A stretch of DNA of 64,000 nt from Bernardetia sp. (GTDB taxonomy: Bacteria > Bacteroidota > Bacteroidia > Cytophagales > Bernardetiaceae), in NCBI RefSeq assembly GCF_020630935.1, contig NZ_JAHDIG010000003.1, positions 75,634 through 139,633 on the forward strand. Reading direction: 5' to 3'. The notes beneath the pieces are model-generated. The model saw only the letters and a list, made by a program, of their open reading frames with translations, was not told where the DNA came from and did no database searches. Positions within the stretch are counted from its first letter, which is position 1; each line of letters starts with the position of its first letter. Both the position numbers and the translations under genes were made by a program. Shown here in pieces: positions 17,795 through 28,166 of the stretch.

Positions 17795-18862
17795 GTGAAA
17801 GAAAGCAAACATATTCCTATTTTGAACACACTCAGAGCTATTGCTGCTTTGAGTGTGTGTTTCCATCACCATCTTTTTACTACCAAAATACATATTCATG
17901 AGTACAGCCCTATGCGTATTTTTGAATATGGAAACCATGGCGTAACACTTTTCTTTGTAATTTCTGGCTTCGTAATTCCTTATTCGATGTACAATAAGGG
18001 TTTTAAGCTGCATAATTATGGAAAATTTATTATAAAAAGATTGGCTCGCCTTGAACCACCCTATATAGTAGCTATTTTCTTAGGAATCGCTTTTTCTTAT
18101 GTCAGAGTGCTTAATCCGAATGGAAATGGAGTAGATATTACGCCTAATTTCCAACAAATTATGCTACATTTTGGGTATATGATTCCTTTGAAAGATATTT
18201 TCCGTTATTTTGGTTATTACCCAGAAATTCTTCAAAATAAAGGATGGATTATTGGTGTTTTTTGGTCACTGGCGATTGAGTTTCAATATTATTTGTACAT
18301 AGGCTTATTTTTTCCTCTTGTTGCTCACAAGAAAATATTGTATAGATGCGTGGGCTATGCCATAATTTTTATAACAGCTATATCTACATTTTTACGATTC
18401 AATACAAATTTTCTTCCTTCTTGGTTGCCTGTTTTTATGGTGGGAATAATTTTATTTTTGCGCCATGTAAAGCATATTAAAGATATAGAGTTTTATTGTT
18501 TGCTTATTTTGTCGCTTATAGCTTCTTATTATTGCAGAGGATATGAAATTACGATTGCAACATTTATTAGTTTTCTACTAATCATTTCCTTTACAAATTA
18601 TGAGAATAAGATACTTCATTTTTTCTCTCTGATTTCTTATTCTTTATACCTAACACACACTATTGTTGGAGATCCATTTCTTAATTTTACGAGTCATTAT
18701 ATTCCAAATTATTTAGAGGAAATTCTACTTTTTCCGATAGCTGTAGGTTTGAGTACTGGTGTTGCTTATGTGTTATATCTTCTAGTTGAAAAACCTTCTA
18801 TGAAACTTTCAAGTCGTATTTCTTGGAGTAAGAAGAAAGAATCCAAACAGAAAGATTCATAG
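17795..18862 (+). CDS. Acyltransferase-3 family membrane protein
   Basis: This 355-residue integral membrane acyltransferase of the OafA/YrhL type carries O-acyl groups to surface sugars. The N-terminal LNTLRAIAALSVCFHHHLF contains the conserved histidine. NHGVTLFFVISGFVIPYS and KRLARLEPPYIVAI follow, with about ten transmembrane helices and a short basic tail. Start is a GTG (MKESKHIPI) because no ATG precedes the conserved region. No adjacent glycan biosynthesis genes show the substrate. Confidence 0.9.
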   Translation: MKESKHIPILNTLRAIAALSVCFHHHLFTTKIHIHEYSPMRIFEYGNHGVTLFFVISGFVIPYSMYNKGFKLHNYGKFIIKRLARLEPPYIVAIFLGIAFSYVRVLNPNGNGVDITPNFQQIMLHFGYMIPLKDIFRYFGYYPEILQNKGWIIGVFWSLAIEFQYYLYIGLFFPLVAHKKILYRCVGYAIIFITAISTFLRFNTNFLPSWLPVFMVGIILFLRHVKHIKDIEFYCLLILSLIASYYCRGYEITIATFISFLLIISFTNYENKILHFFSLISYSLYLTHTIVGDPFLNFTSHYIPNYLEEILLFPIAVGLSTGVAYVLYLLVEKPSMKLSSRISWSKKKESKQKDS

Positions 18863-18913
18863 CCAGTTTAAAATGAAAAAAAACAGAGAGTGTTCAAATT
18901 CAAAATAAAATAA

Positions 18914-19690
18914 ATGAAAATAACATTTTTAGGAACAGGAACATCACAAGGCGTTCCTGTTATTGCATGTAATTGTGAAGTATGTAATTCTTTAGATTAT
19001 AGAGATAAGCGTTTGCGTGTTTCTATTCATATTGAGGTGGAAAATAAGGAGGGCGAAGAGAAGAGTTTTATTATAGATACAGGAGCAGATTTTCGCCAGC
19101 AATGTCTTCGTGAACGCATTACAAAACTAGATGCTGTTCTTTATACTCATCAACACAAAGACCACACAGCAGGAATGGACGAAGTGCGTTCTTTTAATTT
19201 TGTACAGCAAAAAGATATGCCTATTTATGCAAGACAACCTGTTTTGGAACAACTAAAGCGAGAGTTTGCCTATATTTTTGCAGAATACAAATATCCAGGT
19301 GTACCAAGTGTAGAAACACATAGTATTGAAAATGAAACTTTTGAAATAGAAGGAGTAACTATTACTCCAATTGATGTTTTGCACTACAAACTTCCTGTTT
19401 TTGGTTTTAGAATAGGCGATTTTACCTATATCACAGACGTTAATTTTATTTCTGACCAAGAACTAGAGAAAGTAAAAGGAACAAAAATATTAGTCTTGGG
19501 GGCATTACAAAAAGAGCAACATATTTCTCACTTTACATTACAAGAAGCACTTGATGTAATAGAAAAATTACAACCACAAAAAGCCTATTTGACTCATATC
19601 AGTCATAAAATGGGGCTGCACAAAGAAGTTTCTGAAGAGCTTCCTGCAAATGTTGAAATTGCTTATGATGGCTTGCAGATAAAAATTTAA
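18914..19690 (+). CDS. PhnP-like metallo-beta-lactamase-fold hydrolase
   Basis: This 258-residue MBL-fold phosphodiesterase-like protein starts MKITFLGTGTSQGVP. It carries the C-N-C-x2-C cluster (C19, C21, C24) that binds a structural zinc in PhnP. The catalytic metal motif THQHKDH has H79, H81, D83 and H84; further ligands are in TDVNFI and in THISH. In Bacteroidota this branch is usually called MBL fold metallo-hydrolase and probably acts on cyclic phosphodiesters or similar. No phosphonate genes are nearby. It is convergent with ychF. Confidence 0.9.
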   Translation: MKITFLGTGTSQGVPVIACNCEVCNSLDYRDKRLRVSIHIEVENKEGEEKSFIIDTGADFRQQCLRERITKLDAVLYTHQHKDHTAGMDEVRSFNFVQQKDMPIYARQPVLEQLKREFAYIFAEYKYPGVPSVETHSIENETFEIEGVTITPIDVLHYKLPVFGFRIGDFTYITDVNFISDQELEKVKGTKILVLGALQKEQHISHFTLQEALDVIEKLQPQKAYLTHISHKMGLHKEVSEELPANVEIAYDGLQIKI

Positions 19691-19692
19691 AA

Positions 19693-19719
19693 TGGTGTCC
19701 TATGAGAAAAAGGACACCA
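19693..19719. terminator. Hairpin between convergent genes
   Basis: TGGTGTCCT (19693-19701) pairs with AGGACACCA (19711-19719) between the MBL gene and ychF. It probably ends both transcripts. Confidence 0.7.
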
Positions 19720-19731
19720 AACTGTTTTATA

Positions 19732-20829
19732 CTACACATTAAATCTAAAGTGCATTATATCACCATCTTCTACGACATATTCTTTACCTTCAACAGCTAA
19801 TTTTCCAGCTTCTTTGAGGGCTACTTCGGTTTTGTATTGCTGATAATCACCAAGTTTGATAACTTCTGCACGAATAAAGCCACGCTCAAAATCAGTATGG
19901 ATAACACTGGCAGCCTTAGGAGCTTTCCAGCCTCTCTGAATTGTCCAAGCTCTGACTTCTTTTACGCCTGCCGTAAAATAAGTAATCAGATTCAAAATAG
20001 AATAGGCACTACGAATGAGTTTATTGAGTCCAGATTCTTTAAGTTCGTATTCCTCCAAAAACATTTGTTTTTCTTCCTCATCTTCTAGTTCTGCAATCTG
20101 TGATTCGATAGAAGCACAAACCACTACCACCTCTGCATTTTCATCTTTTACAGATTCTTTAAGCTGTTCTACAAGTGCATTACCTGTGTGGATAGAAGCC
20201 TCATCTACGTTAGCAACATAAATCACGGGTTTTTGTGTAAGTAAAAACGCTTCATCTACCAGTTTTTGTTCTTCGTCTTCCAATACCAAAGAACGAACAT
20301 TTTTTCCTTGCTCTAAGTGGTTTTTTACTTTTTCAAGAATATCAGCTTCTTTTTTTGCTGTTTTGTCGCCAGTACGTGCTGCTTTGCCTACACGAGCAAG
20401 ACGTTTTTCAACAGTTTCTAAATCTTTGAGTTGAAGCTCAATATCTATGGTTTCTTTATCTGAAACAGGATTTACTTTTCCATCTACGTGGATTACATTA
20501 TCGTCTTCAAAGCAGCGCACTACGTGAGCAATAGCATCTACTTCTCTGATGTTTGCCAAAAACTGATTTCCCAAGCCTTCGCCTTTACTTGCACCACGAA
20601 CCAAACCTGCAATATCTACAAATTCTACAATCGCTGGAACAGTTCGCTGTGGAGTAATCAAATCTTCAAGTACGCCAATGCGCTCATCTGGAACAGTTAC
20701 GATACCGACATTGGGTTCAATCGTACAGAATGGATAATTAGCAGATTCTGCCTTTGCACTAGATAAAGCATTGAAAAGAGTAGATTTTCCAACATTGGGC
20801 AAACCAACGATTCCACAACGTAATCCCAT
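19732..20829 (-). CDS. ychF: Redox-regulated ATPase YchF
   Basis: YchF is a universally conserved Obg-family P-loop protein that prefers ATP and binds ribosomes. The 365 residues start with GIVGLPNVGKSTLFNAL (Walker A), the effector segment NYPFCTIEPNVG, and DIAGLVRGASKGEGLGNQFL (switch II). Instead of NKxD it carries NVDE, which explains its ATP specificity. A helical hairpin domain and the C-terminal TGS domain (DFERGFIRAEVI) follow. Length and motifs are normal. A minus-strand -7 box TACCTTTG at 20880-20887 is a plausible promoter. Confidence 0.96.
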   Translation of the reverse strand: MGLRCGIVGLPNVGKSTLFNALSSAKAESANYPFCTIEPNVGIVTVPDERIGVLEDLITPQRTVPAIVEFVDIAGLVRGASKGEGLGNQFLANIREVDAIAHVVRCFEDDNVIHVDGKVNPVSDKETIDIELQLKDLETVEKRLARVGKAARTGDKTAKKEADILEKVKNHLEQGKNVRSLVLEDEEQKLVDEAFLLTQKPVIYVANVDEASIHTGNALVEQLKESVKDENAEVVVVCASIESQIAELEDEEEKQMFLEEYELKESGLNKLIRSAYSILNLITYFTAGVKEVRAWTIQRGWKAPKAASVIHTDFERGFIRAEVIKLGDYQQYKTEVALKEAGKLAVEGKEYVVEDGDIMHFRFNV

Positions 20830-21196
20830 AATTTATTTTTTATATTTTGATGCTGTTTAATTTCTAAAAATTGAAAGCGCAAAGGTACAAAAAGTTTGAA
20901 ATCTTATGAAAGTATTTCAATAACCAAGTAAAAATGAATTTTTTTATAGCTCAAGACAAAAACTTATTGTAGCAAATTTAGTTATATTTGCCTCATTGGA
21001 ATGTTTTTTGCCCTACATGCGCTATTTTACTAAGTATTAATTGTATATTTTACATGATAAGTATAACTTAATAAAGTTCAATTTTTATAATTTCCTAAAT
21101 ATCAGTAAAATAGTAAGTTGTTTTATATTATGATAGTTTCAAACTAATTTTAATCAAAAATATATCATGCCAAAAAAAATACTATCAATATTTATC
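20830..21196. other. Divergent regulatory region
   Basis: This region lies between ychF and the type IX-secreted protein gene. It holds TACCTTTG (20880-20887) on the minus strand for ychF and TATATTTG (20983-20990) on the plus strand. The latter would give the secreted protein a leader of about 200 bases. No gene or strong hairpin is seen. Confidence 0.45.
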
Positions 21197-24100
21197 ATGA
21201 AGAAAATTACATTATTTATTATTTTAGTCTGTTGCATTTTTGGAGTGAGTTCCATAAGCTATGGACAATTTTACCCTGGAGGTTTTGGAGGAAATGAAAT
21301 GCCTTTTTGGCTTTTGCCAACACAGGCCTATACTGTCGGTACAACTAGCAATAACGGAGACAATGTCATTCTTTGGGAAGATGAGGCTATCCTTGTAGGA
21401 GGGCTCAATGATGCTACACAAGGTACAGTGGCAGATCAACCTAATTATAATAACACAGGAGTTTATGGCTCTGCTTCAGTATTATTTGATAGAACAAACA
21501 CAGAGTGGATGGGAATTGCAGACGATAATTCAATCAACACTTCAGCTCTCAATGAGAAAATGATGACTATGACATTTCGTACCTCTAATATTACGCACAA
21601 TGTCCAGTTTTTATACGAAGAAGGAGGAGGAACGAATGGAATGGCAATTTATTTATTACAAGATCAGTTGTATGTAGCTATTTGGAATTATGGAGATGCT
21701 ACTTGGGGAAATGTAGGTGGAGGAAGTACTTTATTCTCTAATAATGAATACTATCGTTGTTTTAGAGCTACTATTGTTCCGAATACAGACTATTTGGTAA
21801 CACTTCTCTATGATAATTTTTATACTGTTACAGCTGGAAGAGGCACGTTTAGAGCTTTCTTAAATGGAACTCAGATGACGATAAATGATAATATAGTAAG
21901 AAACTCACTTCCAGTAGCTACTTTTGCATCTCATGGCGATGATGTTGGTATTGGTGCTATAAATGGAGGTTCTAAAATATTTGATGTTACTAACGCTGCT
22001 GTTGCTAATAACAACATTAATGCAACAGACTTGGGAGGAACATATTTTCAAGGACGTATAGGAGAAATTACTTATTACAATAGTGCGAAAAATACAGAAA
22101 GAAAGATTGTAGAAAATTATTTCTCTACAAAATATCAGTTTGCCTTATCTGCTGATGATATGTATCCTCAAAATCCTACATACAGATTTAATATGATAGG
22201 AATTGGAAGAGAATCTGCTAGTGCATCACTCACCAATACAGACCGTGTAGATGCCAATGTACAAAGTAGTGGAGGTTTTTTTATGGCTAACCCTGCTACT
22301 GGAGGTTTTTTAAATACTGTAGGAGACTACATGTTTGCTGCACACAACGCAGGAGTAGGAACATCCCCTGATGGAACAGGACAGTACTCAAATAGAACTT
22401 GGTATGTTCGTTTTACCAATCAAGGAAGTGATGCAGGAGATATTGTACTCTCTTTTGATGCGACAGGGCTAGGTGTATTACCTGTTTGTGCAAATAATTC
22501 AACAGATTATTATATTCGTGATTTAGCAAATCCAACGAACAGATTAGGCTTAGGAACAGGAACTCTTGACCCTGTAACTGGTCTTATTTCATTTACTATT
22601 CCTGCTAACTTTTTTGTGGGAGATAAAGAAATTACATTAGGTATAGATAATGTCGCACTAGCAGCAGATGAAACAGGTCTTTGTAATAATGGTTGTGATG
22701 ATGATGGTGATGGTTTGGTAGATTGTTATGACAATGATTGTAATGGTAATGCTGCTGTTCCAGACCCTGCTTGTGATGATTATTTCTTTGGGCAAGTACC
22801 ACCAGACTGCGCAATTAGTCAGCCTATTGTGCCAGATGTAAACCCTGTTCCAGAGTTTGAAACCGACCTTAGTTTTGAAGTAGAGCAGCGTGGTGGTGTT
22901 TTTGTAGGAGATGTAGTACCAGATTCTTGGCCAAATTATCCTGCTGCAGATGATAATGAACATATAGAGATAGTTTCTAAAAATCCATATAACACACCTT
23001 ACACTGGGGGACCTAGGAACGGACAACCACGTTCTCCCAATATTTATATTTTTTCTGGAGATAATGGCTCTTTAATTCAGCAAATTCCTACTCCTGTTAC
23101 AGATAAATTTAGTATGTTAGCTTTAGCAGATGTGGATGATGATGGAAATGGAGATATATTTATTACAGGAAACGATAGAAGGCTTTATAGGTACGAGTTT
23201 GATCCTTCTCTTGCTTACGGTGCATCGCAAGCAGCTACTGGAAATGAAGTAGCTGTATCTTCTTCAACAGGTACTTTATTAGTTCAAACGAGTGAAATGA
23301 CACCAGCTCTCGCTGACTTCGACCAAAATGGTATTCCAGAAGTCTATGTAGGAAATGCTATTTATAATGCTCTTACTCTTCAAAATTTAGTGCCTCCAAA
23401 TGCTAGTTTAAGTGCTGGTATTCATCCTAATGATGCCCAACAAGCTGCTTTCCCAGTAGCATACGATATTTATCGCCCTGGAGACCCACTTCCAGGAGGA
23501 GGGTCGTGTGGACCTGAATGTCAAGGTTTAGAGCTTGTTACGGGCAATGTCATTTATGCAGTAGATTTACTTTCTGGAACACTTACTCCACTCACTACAG
23601 CTCCTGCTAATATTACAGATGGTAGAGCTAGTATTGCAGATGTTGATAATAATGGAACAGTAGATATTGTTACATGTGGCTATGATAATACAGGAACAGC
23701 TGCTGGAGCTATCTTTGTTTGGAGTCCTTACACAGGAAATCAAATAGGAACTACTTTCAAACTTATTGATGGTGGGCAGGTAACTACTATTGGAGGTCGT
23801 CCAAACCTTGCTAATGTAGATGGAGACCCACAACTAGAGGTTATTGTAGGAGGTAGAAATAGAGTATATTGTATAGAAATAGGTGCAACACTTACCCAAA
23901 AGTGGAATGCAACTATTGATGAGACTTCTGACCGAACCAGTGGCTCTACATTTGACTTTAATGGCGATGGAAATGCAGAGGTAATCTATAGCGATGAGGA
24001 GAATCTACTGGTTTATAATGGAGAAACAGGTGCATTGCTCTCTTCTAGTACGTCTCGTTCAGGTACTCGTAGCGAGTATCCATTAGTAGCTGATGTAGAT

Positions 24101-25387
24101 AAAGATGGCTTTACAGAGCTTATTGTAACAGCACAAGACTTAAACGGACCTAATGATAATGCCATTGGTAATGTAACGGTGTATGGTTCTGGTTCTGACT
24201 GGGTTAGCTCTAGAATTGTATGGAATCAGCATACTTATTTTGTAACTAATATTGAAGATAATCTAAGAGTGCCTTCCGTTCAGCAAAATCACGCAGCAGT
24301 AGGGTACTCGGCTGGAGTAAACGGTCCTCTCAATTCATTTATCAAGCAAGTATCTTTGTTTGACCAAGATAATAACTCTCTTACTCCGACTGGAGACTTA
24401 CGCATCATTTCTATTTCTGGAAGTGTAGTATCTGATGGAGGAAACTCAGGTAGTGTAGATTACTCTAACTGTGAGGCTACTGGAGAAATTCTTATTACAG
24501 CTATCGTAACCAATTTAGGTGATGCTACCTTGCCAGCTAATACTCCAATTACATTCTTCGATGGAGACCCTTTTACCAGTGCTGCCAATGTATTAGCAGT
24601 TCTTACCTTAGGGCAAGCCTTAGCTCCTGGGGGAGCAGAAATAACACTTACTTTTAGTGTACCTGCTAATGGAGGTAACATTACTGTATTCGCTTTAGGA
24701 AATGTTGATTCTAATGACCCTAGCGTAGGACTTCCACAATATGATATTTCAGACCCATCTGCTGTATTTGATGAAGGAGAGTGTGATTTTACAAACAATG
24801 GTCAGAATGCTGATATTGGTCCTTGCCTTTTACCAGTAGAGCTTATCTCTCTTTATGCAGAAAATTTATCTGAAAAAGTAGTAGTGCATTGGGCAACAGC
24901 AAGCGAGTTAGACAATGATTATTTCTTAGTAGAGCGTGCTGGAGAAGACTTGCAGTTTAAGGCTATTGGTAAAGTAAAGGGCAAAGGAAGTAAAAACACT
25001 CGTACAGATTATCTATTCAATGATTATGAACCGATGTTAGGAACTTCATATTATCGCCTAAAGCAAGTTGATTTCAATGGTCAATGGGTAAACACAAAAA
25101 TTGTATCTGTTACACGCACTACAAATAACCTACCTCCTGCCTTATATCCAAATCCAAATAAAGCTGGAAGAGAACTCTATATGCGTGGTTTGGTAGATGC
25201 TTCTATGATAAAACAACTTCGTATTGTAAGTGTTACAGGTCAAGAAGTAGTGGCAAATATTCCTGTTCGTACTTCTGTAGATGGAATTACTGTAATTTCA
25301 CTTCCAAAATCACTTTCAAAAGGAATCTATATTTTGAATGTAGCAACAGACTTTGGTGTAGAAAACTTTAAGTTTGTTATAGAATAA
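21197..25387 (+). CDS. Large type IX-secreted FG-GAP/VCBS-repeat protein
   Basis: The protein is about 1396 residues from a start chosen at 21197, which begins a canonical signal peptide (MKKITLFIILVCCIFG...SYGQ); the frame is open 10 codons earlier. Residues 40-320 look like a concanavalin/LamG-like domain with DUF8202-type features (GRIGEITYYNSAKNTERKIVENY). A calcium-binding cysteine loop follows (CNNGCDDDGDGLVDCYDNDCNG). Then come FG-GAP propeller repeats (LADVDDDGNGDIFITG, ADFDQNGIPEVYVG, VDVDNNGT-like, VADVDKDGFTELIV) and a CARDB-like domain. The protein ends with the LPVELISL region and a C-terminal sorting domain (YPNPNKAG...GIYILNV) used by the type IX system. It is probably a surface adhesin. 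Confidence 0.9.
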   Translation: MKKITLFIILVCCIFGVSSISYGQFYPGGFGGNEMPFWLLPTQAYTVGTTSNNGDNVILWEDEAILVGGLNDATQGTVADQPNYNNTGVYGSASVLFDRTNTEWMGIADDNSINTSALNEKMMTMTFRTSNITHNVQFLYEEGGGTNGMAIYLLQDQLYVAIWNYGDATWGNVGGGSTLFSNNEYYRCFRATIVPNTDYLVTLLYDNFYTVTAGRGTFRAFLNGTQMTINDNIVRNSLPVATFASHGDDVGIGAINGGSKIFDVTNAAVANNNINATDLGGTYFQGRIGEITYYNSAKNTERKIVENYFSTKYQFALSADDMYPQNPTYRFNMIGIGRESASASLTNTDRVDANVQSSGGFFMANPATGGFLNTVGDYMFAAHNAGVGTSPDGTGQYSNRTWYVRFTNQGSDAGDIVLSFDATGLGVLPVCANNSTDYYIRDLANPTNRLGLGTGTLDPVTGLISFTIPANFFVGDKEITLGIDNVALAADETGLCNNGCDDDGDGLVDCYDNDCNGNAAVPDPACDDYFFGQVPPDCAISQPIVPDVNPVPEFETDLSFEVEQRGGVFVGDVVPDSWPNYPAADDNEHIEIVSKNPYNTPYTGGPRNGQPRSPNIYIFSGDNGSLIQQIPTPVTDKFSMLALADVDDDGNGDIFITGNDRRLYRYEFDPSLAYGASQAATGNEVAVSSSTGTLLVQTSEMTPALADFDQNGIPEVYVGNAIYNALTLQNLVPPNASLSAGIHPNDAQQAAFPVAYDIYRPGDPLPGGGSCGPECQGLELVTGNVIYAVDLLSGTLTPLTTAPANITDGRASIADVDNNGTVDIVTCGYDNTGTAAGAIFVWSPYTGNQIGTTFKLIDGGQVTTIGGRPNLANVDGDPQLEVIVGGRNRVYCIEIGATLTQKWNATIDETSDRTSGSTFDFNGDGNAEVIYSDEENLLVYNGETGALLSSSTSRSGTRSEYPLVADVDKDGFTELIVTAQDLNGPNDNAIGNVTVYGSGSDWVSSRIVWNQHTYFVTNIEDNLRVPSVQQNHAAVGYSAGVNGPLNSFIKQVSLFDQDNNSLTPTGDLRIISISGSVVSDGGNSGSVDYSNCEATGEILITAIVTNLGDATLPANTPITFFDGDPFTSAANVLAVLTLGQALAPGGAEITLTFSVPANGGNITVFALGNVDSNDPSVGLPQYDISDPSAVFDEGECDFTNNGQNADIGPCLLPVELISLYAENLSEKVVVHWATASELDNDYFLVERAGEDLQFKAIGKVKGKGSKNTRTDYLFNDYEPMLGTSYYRLKQVDFNGQWVNTKIVSVTRTTNNLPPALYPNPNKAGRELYMRGLVDASMIKQLRIVSVTGQEVVANIPVRTSVDGITVISLPKSLSKGIYILNVATDFGVENFKFVIE

Positions 25388-25405
25388 AATTCAACTCAAT
25401 AATTT

Positions 25406-25441
25406 AAAATGGTTTGTGTAGCTTTACTCAAACCATTTTTT
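25406..25441 (+). terminator. Terminator of the type IX-secreted protein gene
   Basis: AAAATGGTTTG (25406-25416) pairs with CAAACCATTTT (25429-25439) and ends in a T-run that reaches base 25441. The next open frame has an ATG directly after this T-run, which is why a later start is preferred for it. Confidence 0.9.
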
Positions 25442-25466
25442 TATGTCAAAATATTTCAAAAGCAAA

Positions 25467-26576
25467 ATGCCCCAAAACATAAGTTTTTATCCTGGTCCTT
25501 CAAAAGTATATCCACAAGTTAGAGATTGGTTAGAGGAAGCCTATCAAGAAAATATTTTGAGTATTCAGCATCGTAGTGATACGTTTATGGAAATGTATGA
25601 GAATATTTTGCAAAATCTACAAGAAAAACATACTATTCCAAAAGATTATACTATTGTTTTTACCTCGTCGGCTACTGAAGCATGGCATATTTTGAATGAT
25701 AATTTTTCAACAACAAATACTTACCATTTCTACAACGGAGCATTTGGAAAAAAGTGGTTTGACTACAGAAATGCAAATTATCCAGAAACTACTTTTGGAA
25801 GTGAGTTTGAAATTAATGAAGAACTGAATTTTGATAAAGAAAATGTTTTTCAACAAATCACACAAAGTAAAAAATCTCCTAATATAATTTGTCTTTGCCA
25901 AAACGAGACGGCAAATGCTACACAAATCTCTCCCAAAGTTTTATCGAAAGTTAGAAAAAATAGAAAAGACGACTTTATTTTTATAGATGCAACTTCATCG
26001 TGGGGAGGACAACATCTAAATTTTCAAGATGCTGATGCATGGTTTGCTTCCGTTCAGAAGTGTTTTGGATTGCCTGCTGGTTTGGGAATTATGGTACTTT
26101 CGCCACGTCTGATTGATTTTTATAATTACCAAAGAAAACAAAGAAATGCCGTTGTTGATGTTTTTAGCAGATATAACCAGCTTTCATTTTTGGTAGAAAA
26201 GGCAAAACAGTTTCAAACAACTTATACTCCCAATGTTTTAAATATTTATTTGCTTTCCAAAGTAATGGAGTTTGTCCCAAATATTTCTACTACGTCTCAA
26301 AAGATTGAGAAACGAGCAACTGATTTGTATAGTTTCTTTGAAGAAAATCATTTTAAAGTATTGATAGAAAATAAATCTGTTCGTTCTCAAACTGTTTTGG
26401 CAATCGAACTAAATGCACCAAAACTTAGTTTTTTGAAACAAAAAGCAAATCAGTCAAATATTATTTTGGGAAACGGCTATGGAAAATGGAAACAAAATAC
26501 ATTCAGAATTGCTAATTTTCCACAACATACAGACAAAGAATTTGAGATATTGAAAGAATTTTTATCTAAAAAATAA
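25467..26576 (+). CDS. Class V aminotransferase, SerC-like
   Basis: This PLP enzyme has about 369 residues, with the start chosen at 25467 (MPQNISFYPGPSKVYP) because the upstream ATG at 25443 abuts a terminator T-run. The N-terminus matches the F-x-PGPS motif of phosphoserine aminotransferases. TSSATEAWHIL binds the cofactor phosphate, FIDATSSWGG carries the cofactor-contacting Asp, and the Schiff-base Lys198 is in SVQKCFGLPAGLGIM. SerC makes phosphoserine from 3-phosphohydroxypyruvate, but alanine-glyoxylate aminotransferases share these features. The assignment is therefore to the class, with serine synthesis as the likeliest role. The CCA-adding enzyme gene follows after 20 bp. Confidence 0.85.
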   Translation: MPQNISFYPGPSKVYPQVRDWLEEAYQENILSIQHRSDTFMEMYENILQNLQEKHTIPKDYTIVFTSSATEAWHILNDNFSTTNTYHFYNGAFGKKWFDYRNANYPETTFGSEFEINEELNFDKENVFQQITQSKKSPNIICLCQNETANATQISPKVLSKVRKNRKDDFIFIDATSSWGGQHLNFQDADAWFASVQKCFGLPAGLGIMVLSPRLIDFYNYQRKQRNAVVDVFSRYNQLSFLVEKAKQFQTTYTPNVLNIYLLSKVMEFVPNISTTSQKIEKRATDLYSFFEENHFKVLIENKSVRSQTVLAIELNAPKLSFLKQKANQSNIILGNGYGKWKQNTFRIANFPQHTDKEFEILKEFLSKK

Positions 26577-26596
26577 AAATACACTATTTTTGCCTT

Positions 26597-28069
26597 ATGA
26601 AAACTAAAGAACAACCAGCCGAACTGAAAGAATTACTACATCAGACCTCTATTTTTAAGTGGATACAAGAAAGTGCCGATGCTTTAGGGCTAGAAACCTA
26701 TGTCATTGGTGGCTTTGTGCGTGATTTTTTATTGGATAGAGAAAGAGAAACTAAAGACATTGATATTGTCTGTATTGGAAGTGGAATTACGCTTGCCAAA
26801 CACGTTGCCAAATCGTATGGAAAAGCGCACGGAGTTTTTGTGAAAGTTTCTATTTTCAAGCGTTTTGGAACGGCAATGATTACCCTACAAGATGAGAAAA
26901 CCAACCAAAAAGTAGAGGTGGAGTTTGTAGGGGCAAGAAAAGAATCGTATGATTTTGATTCAAGAAAACCAACCGTAGAAGAAGGAACTTTAGAAGATGA
27001 CCAAAAACGAAGAGATTTTACTATCAATGCGTTGGCTGTTAGTTTGAATGCAGAAACGTATGGGAAATTTTTAGACCCTTTTGATGGATTTAGAGACTTA
27101 AGTAAAAAACTTATCCGAACGCCACTTGCGCCAGAGCAGACTTTTTCTGATGACCCTTTGCGTATGATGCGTGCTGTACGTTTTGCCTCTCAACTTGGTT
27201 TTGACATTGATGCAGATACATTTGATGCACTTTCTACACAAAAAGAACGTATCAAAATTATTTCTCAAGAGAGAATTACGACTGAACTGAACAAAATTAT
27301 TTTGTCAAATCCTCCTTCGTATGGATTTAAGTTACTTTTTCAATGTGGACTTTTAGAAATTATTTTTTCTGAAATGACAGATTTGTATGGTGTAGAATAT
27401 ATTGATGGAAAGGGACACAAAGATAATTTTTATCATACACTACAAGTTTTGGATAATGTAGCACAGGTTTCTGATGATTTGTGGTTGCGTTGGGCTGCCA
27501 TTTTGCACGATATTGCCAAGCCAGCTACAAAGCGTTTTCATAAAAAAGCAGGGTGGACATTTCATGGGCACGAAGACAAAGGTGCAAGAATGACTCCTTA
27601 TATTTTTAAAAAGTTGCGACTTCCTTTAGACGCTAAAATGCGTTTTGTACAAAAATTGGTGCGATTACATTTGCGTCCGATAGCTTTAGTTAAGAAAACC
27701 ATTACAGATTCGGCTATTCGAAGATTACTTTTTGAAGCAGGAGATGATACAGATTCGCTTATGAAGCTCTGTCGTGCTGATATTACATCTAAAGACCATA
27801 ACCGAGTACAGCGTTATCTTCAAAATTTTGATAGAGTAGAGAAGCGAATGGCAGAAGTAGAAGAGAAGGACGAGCTTCGTAATTTTCAGCCTGTCATTGA
27901 TGGAGAAACTATTATGCAAACTTTCAATTTAAAACCTTCTGCTCAAGTTGGAAAAATAAAGTTGGCTATCAGAGAAGCTATTTTGGAAGGTGAAATTAGA
28001 AATGAATATGAAGAAGCATTTGCCTTTATGCTTAAAGAAGGTGAAAAGTTGGGTTTGAAAAAAGTTTAA
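26597..28069 (+). CDS. cca: CCA tRNA nucleotidyltransferase with HD domain
   Basis: This enzyme adds or repairs the 3'-CCA end of tRNAs. In the 490 residues the nucleotidyltransferase head shows VIGGFVRD (38-43) and the catalytic D54-I-D56. RRDFTINALAV, DPLRMMRAVRFASQLGF and the neck helix (ISQERITTELNKI) follow, then an HD phosphohydrolase domain with H304-D305 in ILHDIAKPATKRF. The HD domain suggests 2',3'-cyclic phosphatase or phosphodiesterase activity. It could in principle be a poly(A) polymerase, but the presence of one family member and the Bacteroidota context favour CCA addition. It is the second gene of a two-gene unit. Confidence 0.93.
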   Translation: MKTKEQPAELKELLHQTSIFKWIQESADALGLETYVIGGFVRDFLLDRERETKDIDIVCIGSGITLAKHVAKSYGKAHGVFVKVSIFKRFGTAMITLQDEKTNQKVEVEFVGARKESYDFDSRKPTVEEGTLEDDQKRRDFTINALAVSLNAETYGKFLDPFDGFRDLSKKLIRTPLAPEQTFSDDPLRMMRAVRFASQLGFDIDADTFDALSTQKERIKIISQERITTELNKIILSNPPSYGFKLLFQCGLLEIIFSEMTDLYGVEYIDGKGHKDNFYHTLQVLDNVAQVSDDLWLRWAAILHDIAKPATKRFHKKAGWTFHGHEDKGARMTPYIFKKLRLPLDAKMRFVQKLVRLHLRPIALVKKTITDSAIRRLLFEAGDDTDSLMKLCRADITSKDHNRVQRYLQNFDRVEKRMAEVEEKDELRNFQPVIDGETIMQTFNLKPSAQVGKIKLAIREAILEGEIRNEYEEAFAFMLKEGEKLGLKKV

Positions 28070-28166
28070 GTGAAATATCTAGTGTCTTTGCTGCAAACTC
28101 ATAAGAGTTTACGTATAGATACAAAGTCACAGAAAATAACTTTCACTCTATTAAATTTTCAAAACA

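Noticed and set aside
25443-25466. Upstream ATG as start of the class V aminotransferase
   Set aside because: It follows directly on the T-run of the preceding terminator; the ATG at 25467 fits the family N-terminus.
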